Source: Turnera subulata (lineage: Eukaryota; Streptophyta; Magnoliopsida; Malpighiales; Passifloraceae). From it: a stretch of DNA of 64,000 nt. Under the pieces are notes generated by a model. That model ran no database searches. It was given only the letters and a program-made list of their open reading frames with translations, and was not told the origin of the DNA. The stretch spans positions 23,690 through 87,689 of the forward strand of contig JAKUCV010000352.1 of NCBI GenBank assembly GCA_028386065.3, read 5' to 3'. Position 1 is the stretch's first letter, and each line of letters opens with the position of its first letter. The translations under genes were made by a program, and so were the position numbers. Shown piece by piece: positions 33,810 to 46,051 of the stretch.

Positions 33810-36800
33810 TTTGGCGACCACAGTGGGAGTCCGAGAGGTTCCCTACGAGAAAATCTTTTGAGGAAGGGTTCAACCAGAATCAACCGACAACATCAATCCA
33901 ATGAACAGATCAAGTATCAACGAAACTCACCTCAAAGAGCAACGATGCAATCAAGGCATATAGAGCCACGCACAAAACACAAATCGAATTCAACAGTCCA
34001 TCGACCGAAAAAGCACGCATCAAAAAATTCGATCCAATCAACAAATCGAGTTCATCATCAACAACAAAAAATCGGTATGAAAACGACCGGATCTATGTAG
34101 TCCATACAATTTGAACATGTGTTCAACAACAACAAACAATCAATTAAAAAGGGAAGGTTTCCCGGCAGCTTTGCTGCCGAGATTCAGCCACGAAAAAATG
34201 GAACACTTGCTTCCCGGAGCCAAGACATGACCTGATGACCACCGCTTTCCACCGACACAGTCTAGTTAGACTACAATCTGACCGGATCGTGACATTACCG
34301 CACGAGTTCCCGCCAAGGATGGTTGTTCACAGCAGCCCAACAAGCGACCTGGGTTGATAAGGGTCCCTACCTGCCTCGATTGTGCCTGAGAACTGTAAGG
34401 ACAAAAAAGCCCGCGGGGTTGCTGGAGCCAAGGACCAGGTAACCATTGAGGAACCTCGCCATTGATGCCGCCCCTACAGTGGCAGTCGTTGCGTGCTCAC
34501 TCCTGTTGGATGCACTGAAGAATCGTCGTCGTTGCCCATTCCCCTCACGGGTGCGATGATGCCGCTGTAGCAGGCAACCGCCAACGTCAGCTCATGTCAC
34601 CACCCTCCTTTAGAGTCAGATATGCTGAGATCTCGAAAGGACGCACCCAGATACGCCCTCGCCGGAGCCGAATCGCCGCCCTCGAAGTCACACTCCCTGC
34701 CAGCCACCATTGCAGGTTGTCGCATAGACGAGTGCTACTCTTTGGGACAGAGAAGCCGGACCTCCACCGGATACTTTTAGATTCAAGCAAGATCCATCCA
34801 TGTTCGAAAAATTCTTCATCACCTGCTTGAAGACGCACCTCCGCCGGAGCCAAACCCGTCGTCGCTCTGGTTTAGCATCACACCTCTAGTCACTCGCGAG
34901 TCATCGCGTGCTTCTCCATGGCTAGTGAGTTTTAGGCACCACGCACCACTATAGTTCGTGCAAATGGACTGAGATCCAACCGGATCTCAAACAATCATCG
35001 TCACCAAAGTGAGATCCACGTTGCCGCTTGAGGTGCGAGAGAATCCGCCCTGTTTGTGGCCCTTACCAGCACACAGATGATGAGATCTAATGAGGTCCTC
35101 GCCATTGAAATTGAGCCTGCAGTCCATGCTAACCCGCCGTCATCGGACACCGCAACTCGCTTGCAGCCTCGCCTGAGCTTGAAGTGGTGGCAAAGTCGTG
35201 TTTGGTAAGGGAGCATCACGAATGAAGCAGACAAGCGCGTACAAAACGCGTGAAGAGAAAAACCAAGTGAAGAGCAGAAAAATGCTTGAAAAAGAAGAGA
35301 ATATCCAACGGCCCAAAACATTGTTGGCCCAACAGTCAACCCATATTATAATCTGAAGCGTCGACAACCCACAAGCCCAAATTCAAAATGCAGTGGTCCA
35401 GGAGCAAAGGCTTGTCTATAAACCAATACTTCATATTATGTGTTCATTCATAACAGCTGGCATAAATTGGTACCAAAATAATTGACACGGTTTATACATT
35501 CTCCACATGCAGCTTTATTACATTCCATGCGATTATTTTGGAGCAGAATGCAAGTCTTGCATATGATATTAATTCACCTAGCGAAAGGGCCATTGACAAT
35601 GCTTGCATGCTTCCTTATTTTTATACGCTATGCATAAGACATGGAGATTAAGGGTTCATTATAAATCATGAAGTCATGTCATTTCTATGCCTTTGGCAAA
35701 TACATTCGCCTAATGATTATAACCGAACAGAAGAGATTAGGAACAAAGACTTGCCAATGCCTTAAACTTTACCGTGAATGAATAATGCACATCTAAAAAT
35801 TGGATATTAAGGTCCGTACTCGGATTCTACTACTTGAACAATATTATAGGCTTTCTTGACGAAATACAGCCTTGCATAACAATGGATACTACTATGCTCA
35901 TTCACTTCACGCACTAGTCCACAATCATATGCCATGTGATTATAGTGCTCACTTTCTTTGTATGATAATTATTCCTATTTGATGTGACGCATACAACATA
36001 AGAATCATGATATAATTATTGCTTAATTATTCTATATCTCCCTATTCTCATTGACAAACGGCAATGTGTAAAATTGCATAAATGAGACCACCCGATCACT
36101 CTTTGATATAGTATCAAAGATCCGGTTAAGCTATAGTGGTGCCTGACATTATGGCTTGTGACTTTATTGTTGCAACTTTGTAAGCCCTATTTATGCTACC
36201 TTGGTGTACGCTAAAACATATTTGGTGATTTACACTTACATAATTTTTATCATGAGTAGTAATAAATTCGTCATTGTTAATGTTGCCTTGATGTAATGAT
36301 TTTGGCATCTTATGCATCCAGAAAATGCAAGTTTACCATGGCATCGAGATAAATAACCGTATTCTGTGACATTTATTATAATATATTCAGTTACATCATG
36401 ATTATCATTATAATATGTGCAATCATAGCATGATTACTTGCTATTACCTGTTAAACATTTTATCCTTAGCAATGTTGCTCAATAAGCTAATATGATGCTA
36501 ATCTGGCCATAAAAAAATGTCATGAGGGTTGTTTAAATGGTCCCTCCCCGTTTCGCATACATCAAAGTTTACATGAAAGTCATGACAATTGATTATAATT
36601 ATTGTCATTATGTTACTTCATTATTTGCAAATATTAAATCATTTATCATCGATATCCCGTATAGTGGACAGTCTCACAAAATAGCTGAGTGTTCATTGCT
36701 TTCATATGCTACTTCATTGCACCTCTGTGGTTTTATGGAACTAAATACTCCATGTTTGCATATGACATTAATTCGACCATAAGGCGTCTTGAAATGATTC

Positions 36801-37480
36801 CCATTTTACATCGCCCATACTGGTATACAATATAAGAATGGCCATATGATTATTGTTATGATTACTTAAACCATTCCATGTTCTCCGTGTTTTCGTTGGC
36901 AATTGAAATATGCTCCCTCATTATGCAACAATAGTTGAAACTACTCCATTACTCTTTAATATGGTATAGCTAACGTCGATATGTTGTCACCGAACATGTT
37001 TTGTAGCCTTTTTTCATTATGGCTTTGATCGTGTTATGTTTCTTTGGTGTGTAACCATAACACGTGATGTCCAGTGATGCATGCTTACATAATTTCCATC
37101 ATTGATATATGAATACTAGTGAAATTATCATTGATGTTTTTTGGTACTTCATGTGTTGAGAAAACAATTGATAAGGATCCAGGAACCTTTTTAAATGTCC
37201 CCCGAGGAGGAGCAAATGTCAAAGCAAATTTGGAGCAATGTTTACAAAAAGGAGGAACCCCGGTGATAGGACCTTGAAGCAATATCTAGAGCAATTTTAC
37301 AGACAACAAAAGCTCGACAGGGTCCCCATTACAGGATCCCGAAGCCAAGGATGCCACTGCCCTCAACTCGGAGCCAGAAGTTAAAGAGCTTCCCGAAGAA
37401 ATCTGCAAATGAGAAGAATTCAGATTTCATCCAGTATGTTACTTCCATCCCAACCATACAATGGTTACAAGCAACCTGAG
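33810..37480 (+). other. Non-coding interior of Tat-like element
   Basis: No conserved retroviral frame is visible. A moderately GC-rich part (about 34140-35400) holds a small perfect hairpin, CGGCAGCTTTGCTGCCG, near 34156. It is followed by an AT-rich part. In that part, stretches near 36095-36325 and 36947-37160 look like diverged copies of each other (CTCTTTgATATaGTAt..., then ACATAATTTtcATCAT), suggesting an old duplication of about 850 bp. Confidence 0.5.
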
Positions 37481-38260
37481 AAGTAGTATTTTGCAAGGTG
37501 ACGAAAACCATCCTCTATATTGACACGCAAGGCTGCTGGGACGAGTTCCCACCAATATCCACAGCTTCTTCCTATTACTGGCGGATCCACAACTTCCTGA
37601 CTTCCGGACCTTTAATTCCCCGAAAAGGACAACATATACACACCTCCTTAATGTCCAACATGATGTAGGAGAATTTCTCAAGGAGTATGTCTAGCAACTC
37701 AACAAAGAATATTGCCAATGGAAGATAAAAATGCTAAGACGGTTGTCACTTGAAGGGTCAGGAGAAGAGCTTCCCTAATTCGCTTTTCTGGTTCCCCAAA
37801 CGAATAACAACCAACTCACAAAGAGGCTAGCTGAGTACATTTGTTGGAATGGTGCCCGCCTGCCTAAACATAACAAAATGGTTACTGAGGATACCAAACA
37901 CAAAGACGAGTCACAACCAAATCCAAAGGCCTCCGATAGAAGTTAGGCAACACAACAAATATGATGTCAGGACAATCCGACATACTCTCTTGAGTTTTGC
38001 TGAGACCCACGTGATGAGCCTCAAAGGCTGCCCCTACGACGATTCAATAACAAAGGAATGAACAGAAAAGGACTGCCCTTCATGGGGGCTACCAGATCCG
38101 GACCCTCCAGAAATCTACTTCACCAAAGGAGGAGGACCCTCCCGAATACTCTTGGAGTCCTCACCAACTTTTCTTCAAACTAAATCCTGCACAATTCTGA
38201 ATGCATCTACAAGCGGAGGAAAGCAATCAACACACAAGCTCTAGCATATCTCCTTGCAAA
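37481..38260 (+). pseudogene. Decayed Gag-like region of Tat-like element
   Basis: Across frames broken by stops, one can read a stretch resembling plant Ty3/gypsy Gag: HLLNVQHDVGEFLKEYV near 37640-37690 and LNKEYCQW soon after. This resembles the LLNVKQ..ESLR.YV.RFNKEA pattern of Tat and Athila Gag proteins. Nothing resembling pol follows. The identification rests on this short similarity only. Confidence 0.4.
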
Positions 38261-39119
38261 ATGTATATTTAACAAGTCAATCCAAAGGTTCTACAAGAAG
38301 CATGGATCCTCTTAGTCGGTTGAGTCCTATGTCCTATAGGAGCAGACGCACGAGCAACTATTGAGGATCCCTAGGGAACCATATATGTTATAGCTCCCTG
38401 GTCTTTCCTCCTAATCACTAATGATCTGGCTGAATATAAAGCACTCAAAGCTGGTTAAAGAACCAACACCTTGCAGCACCAAGTTGGGCAACTCTCAAGA
38501 ATAAATTAAAAATGGCTCATCAAGCTAAATAATCCTTGAAGGAAGGAAGCTAACGATTAAGCACGATCCAGTAGAACAACGCATGGTAGCCCACGTCCTC
38601 AAAAATAGTTAATCTATCAGAAGGGAACCTTCCCCATAATGCTATAATCGAATCGTTGAATGCCCTAGGCATTGAATCCAGCAGCGGGATCATGATACTT
38701 GGCAAAAGAAGTCCATCCAAACATATGAGGGGTGCACATCAAGATGGATGACAGCATATCCGCAAAAATACATATTATCGGTGACCATGGAAAATGATCC
38801 AAGCCACATTTAAAGATCAAGGGAAGCAAAAACTACAACTGTATTTAATGCTAAAAAGGCTACAAGCCACAACAAAGGAGTACCAACACTCTAGGTGTCG
38901 GGGGCTGGTAGTGGAACAGCTACCAAGAGATTCCTAATTTGCTGGGGAGTTCGAATCCCATCAAGTATACCATTCACAACTGATCGATGATAATATTAAT
39001 ATGATAAGCTTCCCACAAAGTCAATATCCTATTGTGCAGGCTCGCGAGAGGGTTAAAATTGGCCACCCGATACTTTTGTGCCACTAGAAAGAATGCAATC
39101 AAAAGCACCCTCTTTGAAG

Positions 39120-39720
39120 GTACTAATACATTCAAGGATGCCCTTTCCAGGGGTACCTGCCGAGGTTCTTCCATATTGATGGGAACTTCACACTTAACGG
39201 ATGCCCTTTTCAGGGGTACCTACCAAGGTTCTTCCATGTTGATGGGAACTTCACACGTAACGGATGCCTTTTTCAGGGGTACCTACCGAGTTTATTCCAT
39301 GTTGATGGGAACTTCACACTTAACGGACGCCCTTTTCAGGGGTACCTGCCGAGGTTCTTCCATGTTGATGGGAACTTCACACTTAATGGATGCCCTTTCC
39401 AGGGATACCTGCAGAGGTTCTTCCATGTTGATGGGAACTTCACACTTAACGGATGCCCTTTTCAGGGGTACCTACCAAGGTTCTTCCATGTTGATGGGAA
39501 CTTCACACGTAAGGGATGAATTTTCAGGGGTACCTACCGAGTTTATTCCACATTGATGGGAACTTCACACTTAACAGACCCCCTTTTCAGGGGCACTAAT
39601 CAGGGATTTTCCATATTGATGGAATCCTCACACTTAACTACGCCCTTTCCAAGGACACTTATCAAGAATCTTTCATGTTGATGGGATCTTCACACTTGAC
39701 AGACACCATTTTGTGGAATG
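39120..39720 (+). repeat. 63-bp tandem repeat in Tat-like element
   Basis: The motif GGGGTACCTaCCaAGGTTC, then TTGATGGGAACTTCACACtT, recurs at 63-bp steps (for example at 39151, 39214 and 39277) about eight times before decaying. Because 63 is divisible by three, a 174-codon frame (39032-39556) reads through it as a 21-residue repeat. I regard that frame as a by-product. Confidence 0.85.
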
Positions 39721-39904
39721 CTCAAAAGGTTGTCCATCTCTTAATATGGTATGTACAAATCATTCAGGATGCCAGAAAATCACAAAGTGCGCAAAAGGCT
39801 TTCCCTGAAAATGGAGCCCCTCATAAATGAAAGGATGCTCATCTCTTAATGAGGCACCGTAACGAAATCCATCCATTCCCTGGTTATAGCAACGAAGGCG
39901 AAGA

Positions 39905-40560
39905 GGTGCCTAAAATAGACAACCCGTCGAGTGGTTCAAAACAGGGAGCCGTGGAGGTTCCCAAAACAAAGGCCAGGAGGTGCCCAACAAAGATAACCCA
40001 TAGAGTGGTTCAAAACAAGGACCCGTAGAGGTTCCCCAAACCGAAGGCCATGAGGTGCCCAACAAAGATAACCCATAGAGTGGTTCAAAACAAGGACCCG
40101 TGGAGGTTCCCAAAACGAAGGCCAGGAGGTACCCAACAAAGATAACCCATAGAGTGGTTCAAAACAAGGACCCGTAGAGGTTCCCAAAACGAAGGCCATA
40201 AGGTGCCCAACAAAAATAACCCATAGTGTGGTTCGAAACAAGGACCCGTGGAGGTTCCCAAAATGAAGACCAGGAGGTGCCCACAAAGATAACCCATAGA
40301 GTGGTTCGAAACAAAGACCCGTGGAGGTTCCTAAAACGAAGGCTAGGAGATACCTAGCCAAAAATAACCCATCAAGTGATTCAAAGCAAAGACTCTACGG
40401 AAGTCCCCAAAACGAGGGCCAGAAGGTGCCTAACCAAAAAAAACCTATCAAGTGGTTCAAAGAAAAGACCCTATGAAGGTCCCAAAATGAAGGTCAAGAC
40501 GTGCCCAACAAAGATCATCCATAGAGAGATTCTGAACCAAAACTCTACAAAGGTTTCAAA
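39905..40560 (+). repeat. 74-75-bp tandem repeat in Tat-like element
   Basis: A second, unrelated array with the core AGAGTGGTTCAAAACAAGG and GAGGTTCCCAAAACGAAGG repeats at 74-75-bp steps about eight times (40001, 40076, 40150 and onward), becoming more diverged after 40340. Apparent frames on the - strand are shadows of the repeat. Confidence 0.85.
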
Positions 40561-41511
40561 CTAGGGACAAAAGTAAAAGGGCAAGCTCTCTAGAACCACA
40601 TACTCAATATATAAGCAAGTCCTGAGCAGCCAAAAACTCCTACAAGGCATCTGAATCCTTGAAGATCACGAAAAATAATCTATGTCATGTTTCCACTCAA
40701 AACCCTTGGCCATATCCAAACTATTGAAAGGCGAGGAACCGCAAGCAATCACGCTGAGTGTTGGGGGCTGGTAACGGAAAAGCTACCCAAAGATTCCAAA
40801 CGGTACAAGGGAAGTTTGAATTCCATCAAGGACGCTGAAGTCTCTTCCCAAATATCCTTTTCAGAGGAACCAACGCTCTTACACGACTCTCTTCTTAGGG
40901 CCGCCTGATCAGGGATGCTAAGTAACCGCATGGTACCCAAAAGGTTGCCCACACCTCAAAAGGGTTCTTCAAAAACCAAAAAGACACCCAAAATGCAGAG
41001 AGACAATATATCAACACCAGGTTACCCATCTCCTAACAGGGCACCAAAAAAGGGTCGAGGGGACGCTCATCTATTTCCATGATGGAGCAACATCGAGGGT
41101 GCTTGAGGCCCATATACCGATTCACAAAAGATATCTATAGCCTTTCCACAAGCTACTTCTCAAGTAGGTTCTTAAAATCCCAGGATCCATTGAAGAAAAT
41201 GTTGGAGTGATCTTCAAAGTTTACTCTCTTCCCCGACAAGGAACCCGAGGCTACCACAATGTCTTTATCTAGGGTACCTGTATCTTCAAGGACACCACCA
41301 GATATATCAGTTCCTTCTCCAATACGCAAAATCCTTGCATTCTAAAAAAATACTAGATAATCATAGCAGCACCCATTTGATCGCTCATCTCTTAAGAGGC
41401 TACCATAATAAGAGTTACACATCCCTAAGAGGAGGCAATGCTGAGGCCTAGAGGTGAATAAGTACTCAAACGCCCGAACTTGTCCCATATTCGACCATTT
41501 AGGGGGCTAAG

Positions 41512-41961
41512 TGATATGACCAAAAATGCTCTTAGGCCTAATAAGCTTGAGCCCATGATCTATAAAACCTGATTGTCTAATTGAAGGAGGTCAAACAATG
41601 AGAAGCCCATCTTCCTTTATAGTCTACACCCACATATGTCCAAAATGGAAGCCCAATATGGGGCATCCCATACTAGGTCAGAGGTACCCTCCCTATGGCT
41701 TCCCCAAGGAAGCTCCACGGCAGCTCAAGGCGGGAACCTCGGGGCATCAAGCTTCCCAAGCACGACGTGCTCAAGAAGCAATGACAGCTCCTTAAATCAT
41801 GGCTGAAATTAAGGAAAAGTAGGCCCACCACAACTTGTCCACAAAGTAACCAATAGTGTATTTGGACTCTATAAATAGAGAGTCCACATTCATGTACAAA
41901 CTAATGGCAAATTGAAGGGAATAATACAATTTTTATTTACTCTCTCAATTTTTCCATATCA
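41512..41961 (+). repeat. 3' LTR of Tat-like element
   Basis: 450 bp, preceded by a purine tract (TTTAGGGGGCTAAG, 41498-41511) and followed by the target duplication ATGAT at 41962-41966. It aligns with 33364-33809 with few differences. Confidence 0.93.
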
Positions 41962-41966
41962 ATGAT

Positions 41967-42532
41967 CTATCACATTGTACTACTTACACCTTAGAGGATG
42001 GGATCACAAAGAGAGGATCAAAAGCTACCAATAAATTTGTGGGCGCAGAAATTCTTGACTCAAAATATGGTTGGGTTCTCTTCCAAGAACGTACTTCCTT
42101 GTTCCTGTATTGTCCATTCACTAACCAGGTTATTGATCTACCAGAACTAGAGCGGCCCGCTACTCTAGCCACCTTCTCCTCCAATCCAGCATCTGCAAGC
42201 TGCTTGTTTTTTGCTTTCAGTGGGGACAGAAGGCAGGGTTCGGTTACGGACAGTATCAGTTTATGTCGCCTTGGTGATCACGCCTGGAAAACAATTCAAG
42301 TACCGGACAGTATTACTAGGTCTTGTTTGTTATCCGGTGTGGCACCGTATTCTAACAGAGCCTTCTACTGCCTTTTCCATTACGGAGAATGAGGTGCTTT
42401 TAATGTTGCTACGGAGAAGTGGAATTTGCTTTTCGCTGAAGAATGGCAAATTTCTTGTTGGCTTCTCGAATCTGATGGTCAGTTGTTTAGTGTACAGCTG
42501 GTCACAACTGTGTCCCAAAAAAAGCTTGAGTT
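41967..42532 (+). pseudogene. F-box/DUF295 copy 2, middle fragment
   Basis: Continues the copy 2 gene after the Tat-like insertion: VGAEILDSKYGWVLFQERT, SLFLYCPFTNQVIDLPELE, DHAWKTIQVPDS. It carries a 12-bp insertion relative to copy 1 near 42026. A TGA replaces the Leu codon of GELGAF near 42390. The fragment ends in GAGTT, the target duplication of the TRIM-like element. The remaining 3' part of the gene is at 57457. Confidence 0.88.
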
Positions 42533-42631
42533 CGTTAGAATTGATCCTATTGCAATAATAGTTTAAATTGTCCCAAAAAAAGCTCGAGTTGGAATGGATT
42601 AATCTTTGAGTTTCCTTTCCTCCTCCACATC

Positions 42632-45454
42632 TGAAACGCCCCGACCCGTATTTACCGTACACAGTAAACACAAGCCGGAACTATGACAACCCAGCCCAAC
42701 AAGGCCTAGCATACAGTGTAAACAACCATAACTCGGCCCAACAGCCCAAAATAATAAAACAACATAAGTAACAAATCCGGCCTATTGGCCCAATAATAAT
42801 AAAAATAGTGCACAGCGGAAGACTTTAATATCTCACTAACACTGTATGCGACACATGCAAACTATGGATCCAAGCCTGTCCAAGGGATAACGCTGCAGCC
42901 TGTCTGGAATGCACCAAACCTGTACAATGAACAACTCATCCTACGGGATGAAAGCCCGCAGGTGAGGGGTGAGTCCGAAGTGCTCACGACAGTGGAAAAA
43001 TGATCAATATGCAACTAAAATTACTCAAGGCAAGAACAACAGTCAAACCAAAAGACCCGACCCAAAGTCGGTCCAAGACCGAAAAGACTCAAATAAAATC
43101 CAATTATCCAATTTTATCGGATGGGCCCCGTCACGGATAAGCTAGTGATCAAACCTGGTTATCAACACATTCCGGGTGCCAGACCAAATCAGAGAACCTA
43201 GGGATCGACAACCCAAAAATACGAACCCAGGGATAGACATCCCAAAAATATATCACGGGATAGACATCCCAAGCATAGACATGTTTATCAAGTAACCCAG
43301 GTCATGGCCACCACGAAACAGTTTCTAACCATCGAGTCGTACCACTACCTATCACGTGACAATTATATTACCATCGTCAATATCAAATCGTAGGGATCAA
43401 CATCCCTAACCAGAATACCGGGATAGACATCCCATCCAAAATACCAAGGATCGACATCCTTGTCACAATTCATTAATTATACCATTACTCTTAATCCGGA
43501 AAAAAACACAGAAAATCAACACGGGATAAACATCCCAAAAATACCCAACAAGACTCCGGGATTAACACCCCGAACCAAAACACAGCAAAAGCACATTCGA
43601 CAATGCACAATCATCAAAACATGATAGCCGAGTAATATAGGCACATATCGAAGGAAATCCATCCTCACCTTGGCCGATTACTCAACTCCGGAAACTATGA
43701 CCGGTACGATGCCGGCTCCTCGGGAAACTGCCCGATATCAAAAAATCTATACAACAAAATCATACATACACATAAATGCACATATTCGGTATACTATGAT
43801 GCCTATATTACGAATTAATCCCATCCCGATTACTTATCCTTTATTATTTCCATTTATCGAAAATATTTAACCATACGTATTTCCGTATATAATTTCGGTA
43901 CCATACTTTAATTAAAACTCTTAAAATATTTTCATAAAATAATTATAATTTCCAAAATAATAATCATCATAATTTTCCAGAAAAATATTAACCTATTTAT
44001 AATTTTCAGAAAATATTTATATAGTATTTATCTTTTTCTCAATATATAATAATATTTCCAACACAAAATTATAATTACCCTTAATTTCAAAGTACATATA
44101 TATATATATTCCATAACATATAATTTTCTAGGGAAAATAATATATAAATTTTCCAGAAATTAATTTCATGGTAATCATATATTTTTTTTCCAAATAATAA
44201 TAGTTTTCCAAACATAACTTAATTATTTATCAAAGTATATATATTTATATTTTCTTCAAAATACCAGAATTAATTAGATCATAATTTTCTCAAGGTAATT
44301 ATATTTTTTTCAGATTTTAGTTAGAATCCAGAAATTGTAAATACATATTTTTATATATATATATATAAAAAGAAATCCGGGCTGGGCTGAACAGGACCAA
44401 GCCCAGGCCATGCACTGTGCAAGCCCAAACCCGGCCCAACATCCAAGCCCAAGCCCATCGGTAACCAACAACCCAGAACCATATTCGCGACCCGAATACA
44501 ATCGGACGGATCATGCAGGAATCGGGTTGCTCACCTCGGGTTTGGCGACGGCGGCGCGAGGAGGGAAAGGCGAACACAGCAGCAGACTCGGCGGACGATG
44601 GCGACTCCACGGGCGGCGGAAAGGAGCGCTGGCGTCGTCGACGGGCTGAACAGGGCGGAGAAGGAGCAGATCCGCGGGTCTGCTCGCGGGTCAGCGGCGG
44701 TTGGCGGCGCGTCGACGGATGAAACCGGCAGGAGGCGACGGGTTCTTGATGGCGACGGCGAGACGAGGCCAACGGTGGCGGTGGTGCAGCGAGCGGATGA
44801 CCGGAGCTCCGTTTCGTGTACAGTAACGGTGGCGCGGCCGGGGTGACGCACTGTTCAAGGTTTTTTTTCTGTTTTTCTTTCTTTTTGTATTTTCTCTCCT
44901 TTTTTTTCTTTTTCCGAATTTTTTTCTTTTTTTTCCTCCTTTTTTTTCTATTTTCTGTATATTTTTTTCCTTTTCTTTTTTTATTTCTTTTCCCTCTCTG
45001 TTTCTTTTCCTTCTTCCTATTTTTTTCTTTTTTTCTTTTCTTTTTTTCTTTTCTCTTTTTTTCTCTCTTTTTCTCTCTTTTCTTTTTTCTTCTTCTTCTC
45101 CTCCTCACCCGGTTCCTTCCTTTTTACAAACTGAAAATTCACTATTACTCATGTGAGTTACAATAATGAATTTTCTTCTGCATTACGGGCGAGTCCGATC
45201 CGGACCAGAAAATAACAGATACCTCCTTAGTTATTTTCCGGTGTGATTTTCCGAGAAATTCCGAAACCCGAAAATACCAACTTAGGTTCGAAAAATCCGC
45301 GGGAAAATCACGAGCGCGGGAAAACCCTCGGTTTCGAAAAACGACTCCCGATTTACCTTGAATTAATTACCCAAGATTAATTCAACAGTAAATCATGGTA
45401 AATAGACTTTTACAATCCCGGTAAAAATCCAAAATTTTTACCCGGGCTGTTACA
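42632..45454 (-). repeat. 3' LTR of the non-autonomous Tekay-like element
   Basis: 2823 bp. On the - strand it begins TGTAACAGCCCGGG, has a purine-only leader tract of about 250 bases (+ strand T/C run 44857-45100), a GC-rich stretch, a donor GAG/GTGAGC at 44534 and an acceptor TGTATAG at 43747. Mini-hairpins lie at 43195-43560 and the hairpin cluster at 42987-42936. The + strand Phe/Ser/Leu-rich frame across the T/C run is not a gene. Confidence 0.9.
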
Positions 45455-45493
45455 GACTACCCACCTTAAAAAACTTTCGTCCCCAAAATTCCG

Positions 45494-45522
45494 TCTTATC
45501 CGTGGGTCCTACCACGATAAGA
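45494..45522. promoter_or_regulatory. Inverted repeat with GATA and TCP-like motifs upstream of ORF A
   Basis: TCTTATCCGTGG and CCACGATAAGA form an imperfect inverted repeat around GTCCTA, about 75-100 bases before the TATA box. The arms carry TTATC/GATAA, and GTGGGTCC fits the plant TCP-factor consensus GTGGGNCC. A regulatory role is inference. Confidence 0.35.
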
Positions 45523-45597
45523 TTCTGGCACACTCTGCCAGGTATCCAACCTCAACATGAGATACCGTTTATACCCTTAAGCGACATCTCATCCGCT

Positions 45598-45605
45598 TAT
45601 AAATA
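45598..45605 (+). promoter_or_regulatory. TATA box of antisense ORF A
   Basis: TATAAATA lies 36 bases before the ATG of the 125-codon frame at 45641, in the context CCGCTTATAAATACC. The spacing allows a very short leader. The strand is opposite to LTR transcription. Confidence 0.6.
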
Positions 45606-45640
45606 CCAAACCCTCATGACCTGCATACTCACACACAGTC

Positions 45641-46018
45641 ATGGATTCTCCACTGAGATCAAGGACAACCTCAGACTCCGAAAACAACAGCTACATCGGC
45701 GGCAAAGCTTTCCCGACAAGCTCCGATGATGAACCTCCAAAGAAGCGGTTCAAGACCAACATCATCGGCCTGAAGGAGCACATGGTCGTTTCCCCAAAAC
45801 GACGAAAGAAGCGAGTCCCCAAGAAAGCTGAAGATCGCAAGGGCAAGGCGGTAGCTGAGAGCAGCACTCCGCAACAGAAGCTGACGCAACTGAACTTCTC
45901 GCTGAAGAAGATCAGCTCGGCGGTGGCGCAAATAGAACTGGCGTGCATGGAGCTCTTCCCGCACATGGAAAATGTCAAAAAGATTGTAAAAGATCTAGAG
46001 AAGCAAGTAGCTCCTTAG
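45641..46018 (+). CDS. ORF A: small basic, coiled-coil protein inside the LTR element
   Basis: A 125-residue frame on the strand opposite to the host LTRs. The N-terminal third is rich in Ser and acidic residues (SDSENNSYIGG, SSDDEPP). Basic clusters KKRFK and KRRKKRVPKK follow, which look like nuclear localisation signals. The C-terminal 45 residues (QQKLTQLNFSLKKISSAVAQIE..., VKKIVKDLEKQV) have coiled-coil spacing. A TATA box at 45598 and overlapping AATAAA signals at 46052-46061 give it the layout of a complete small gene. I do not recognise a family. Extra antisense frames are known in some plant Ty3/gypsy elements, and this may be one. A nuclear role is inferred from composition only. 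Confidence 0.6.
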   Translation: MDSPLRSRTTSDSENNSYIGGKAFPTSSDDEPPKKRFKTNIIGLKEHMVVSPKRRKKRVPKKAEDRKGKAVAESSTPQQKLTQLNFSLKKISSAVAQIELACMELFPHMENVKKIVKDLEKQVAP

Positions 46019-46051
46019 AGTACTCCTTCTCCTGTTGTAAACCTTTTATGA

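Larger units (their letters stand above)
33364..41961 (+). mobile_element. Non-autonomous LTR retrotransposon, Tat-like remnant, TSD ATGAT
   Basis: Two LTRs of 446 and 450 bp (33364-33809 and 41512-41961) share the ends TGATATGACC and CCATATCA. They are flanked by ATGAT at 33359-33363 and 41962-41966. A purine tract AGGGGGCTAAG precedes the 3' LTR. The 7.7-kb interior has no intact gag or pol. A decayed Gag-like stretch lies near 37500-38250 and two tandem-repeat blocks follow. Long non-coding interiors with tandem repeats before the 3' LTR are common in Tat/Ogre-type Ty3/gypsy elements; that lineage is inference. Confidence 0.85.

Noticed and set aside
34594..35400. Captured host gene in the Tat-like interior
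   Set aside because: It is moderately GC-rich with short frames on both strands, but no protein family, splice pattern or conserved block is visible.
39032..39556. 174-codon frame with a 21-residue repeat
   Set aside because: It exists because the 63-bp repeat is divisible by three. There is no start context, no domain, and the frame ends as the repeat decays.
39936..40361. Repetitive frames on the - strand
   Set aside because: They are shadows of the 74-75-bp tandem repeat and end at random points in it.
41598..41795. 65-codon frame also found at 33449-33643
   Set aside because: It lies inside the two LTRs of the Tat-like element, so its conservation only reflects LTR identity.
44816..45166. 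Phe/Ser/Leu-rich frames, apparently membrane proteins
   Set aside because: They are translations of the T/C tract in LTRs and recur at 50860, 52950 and 55012. The tract is antisense to LTR transcription.
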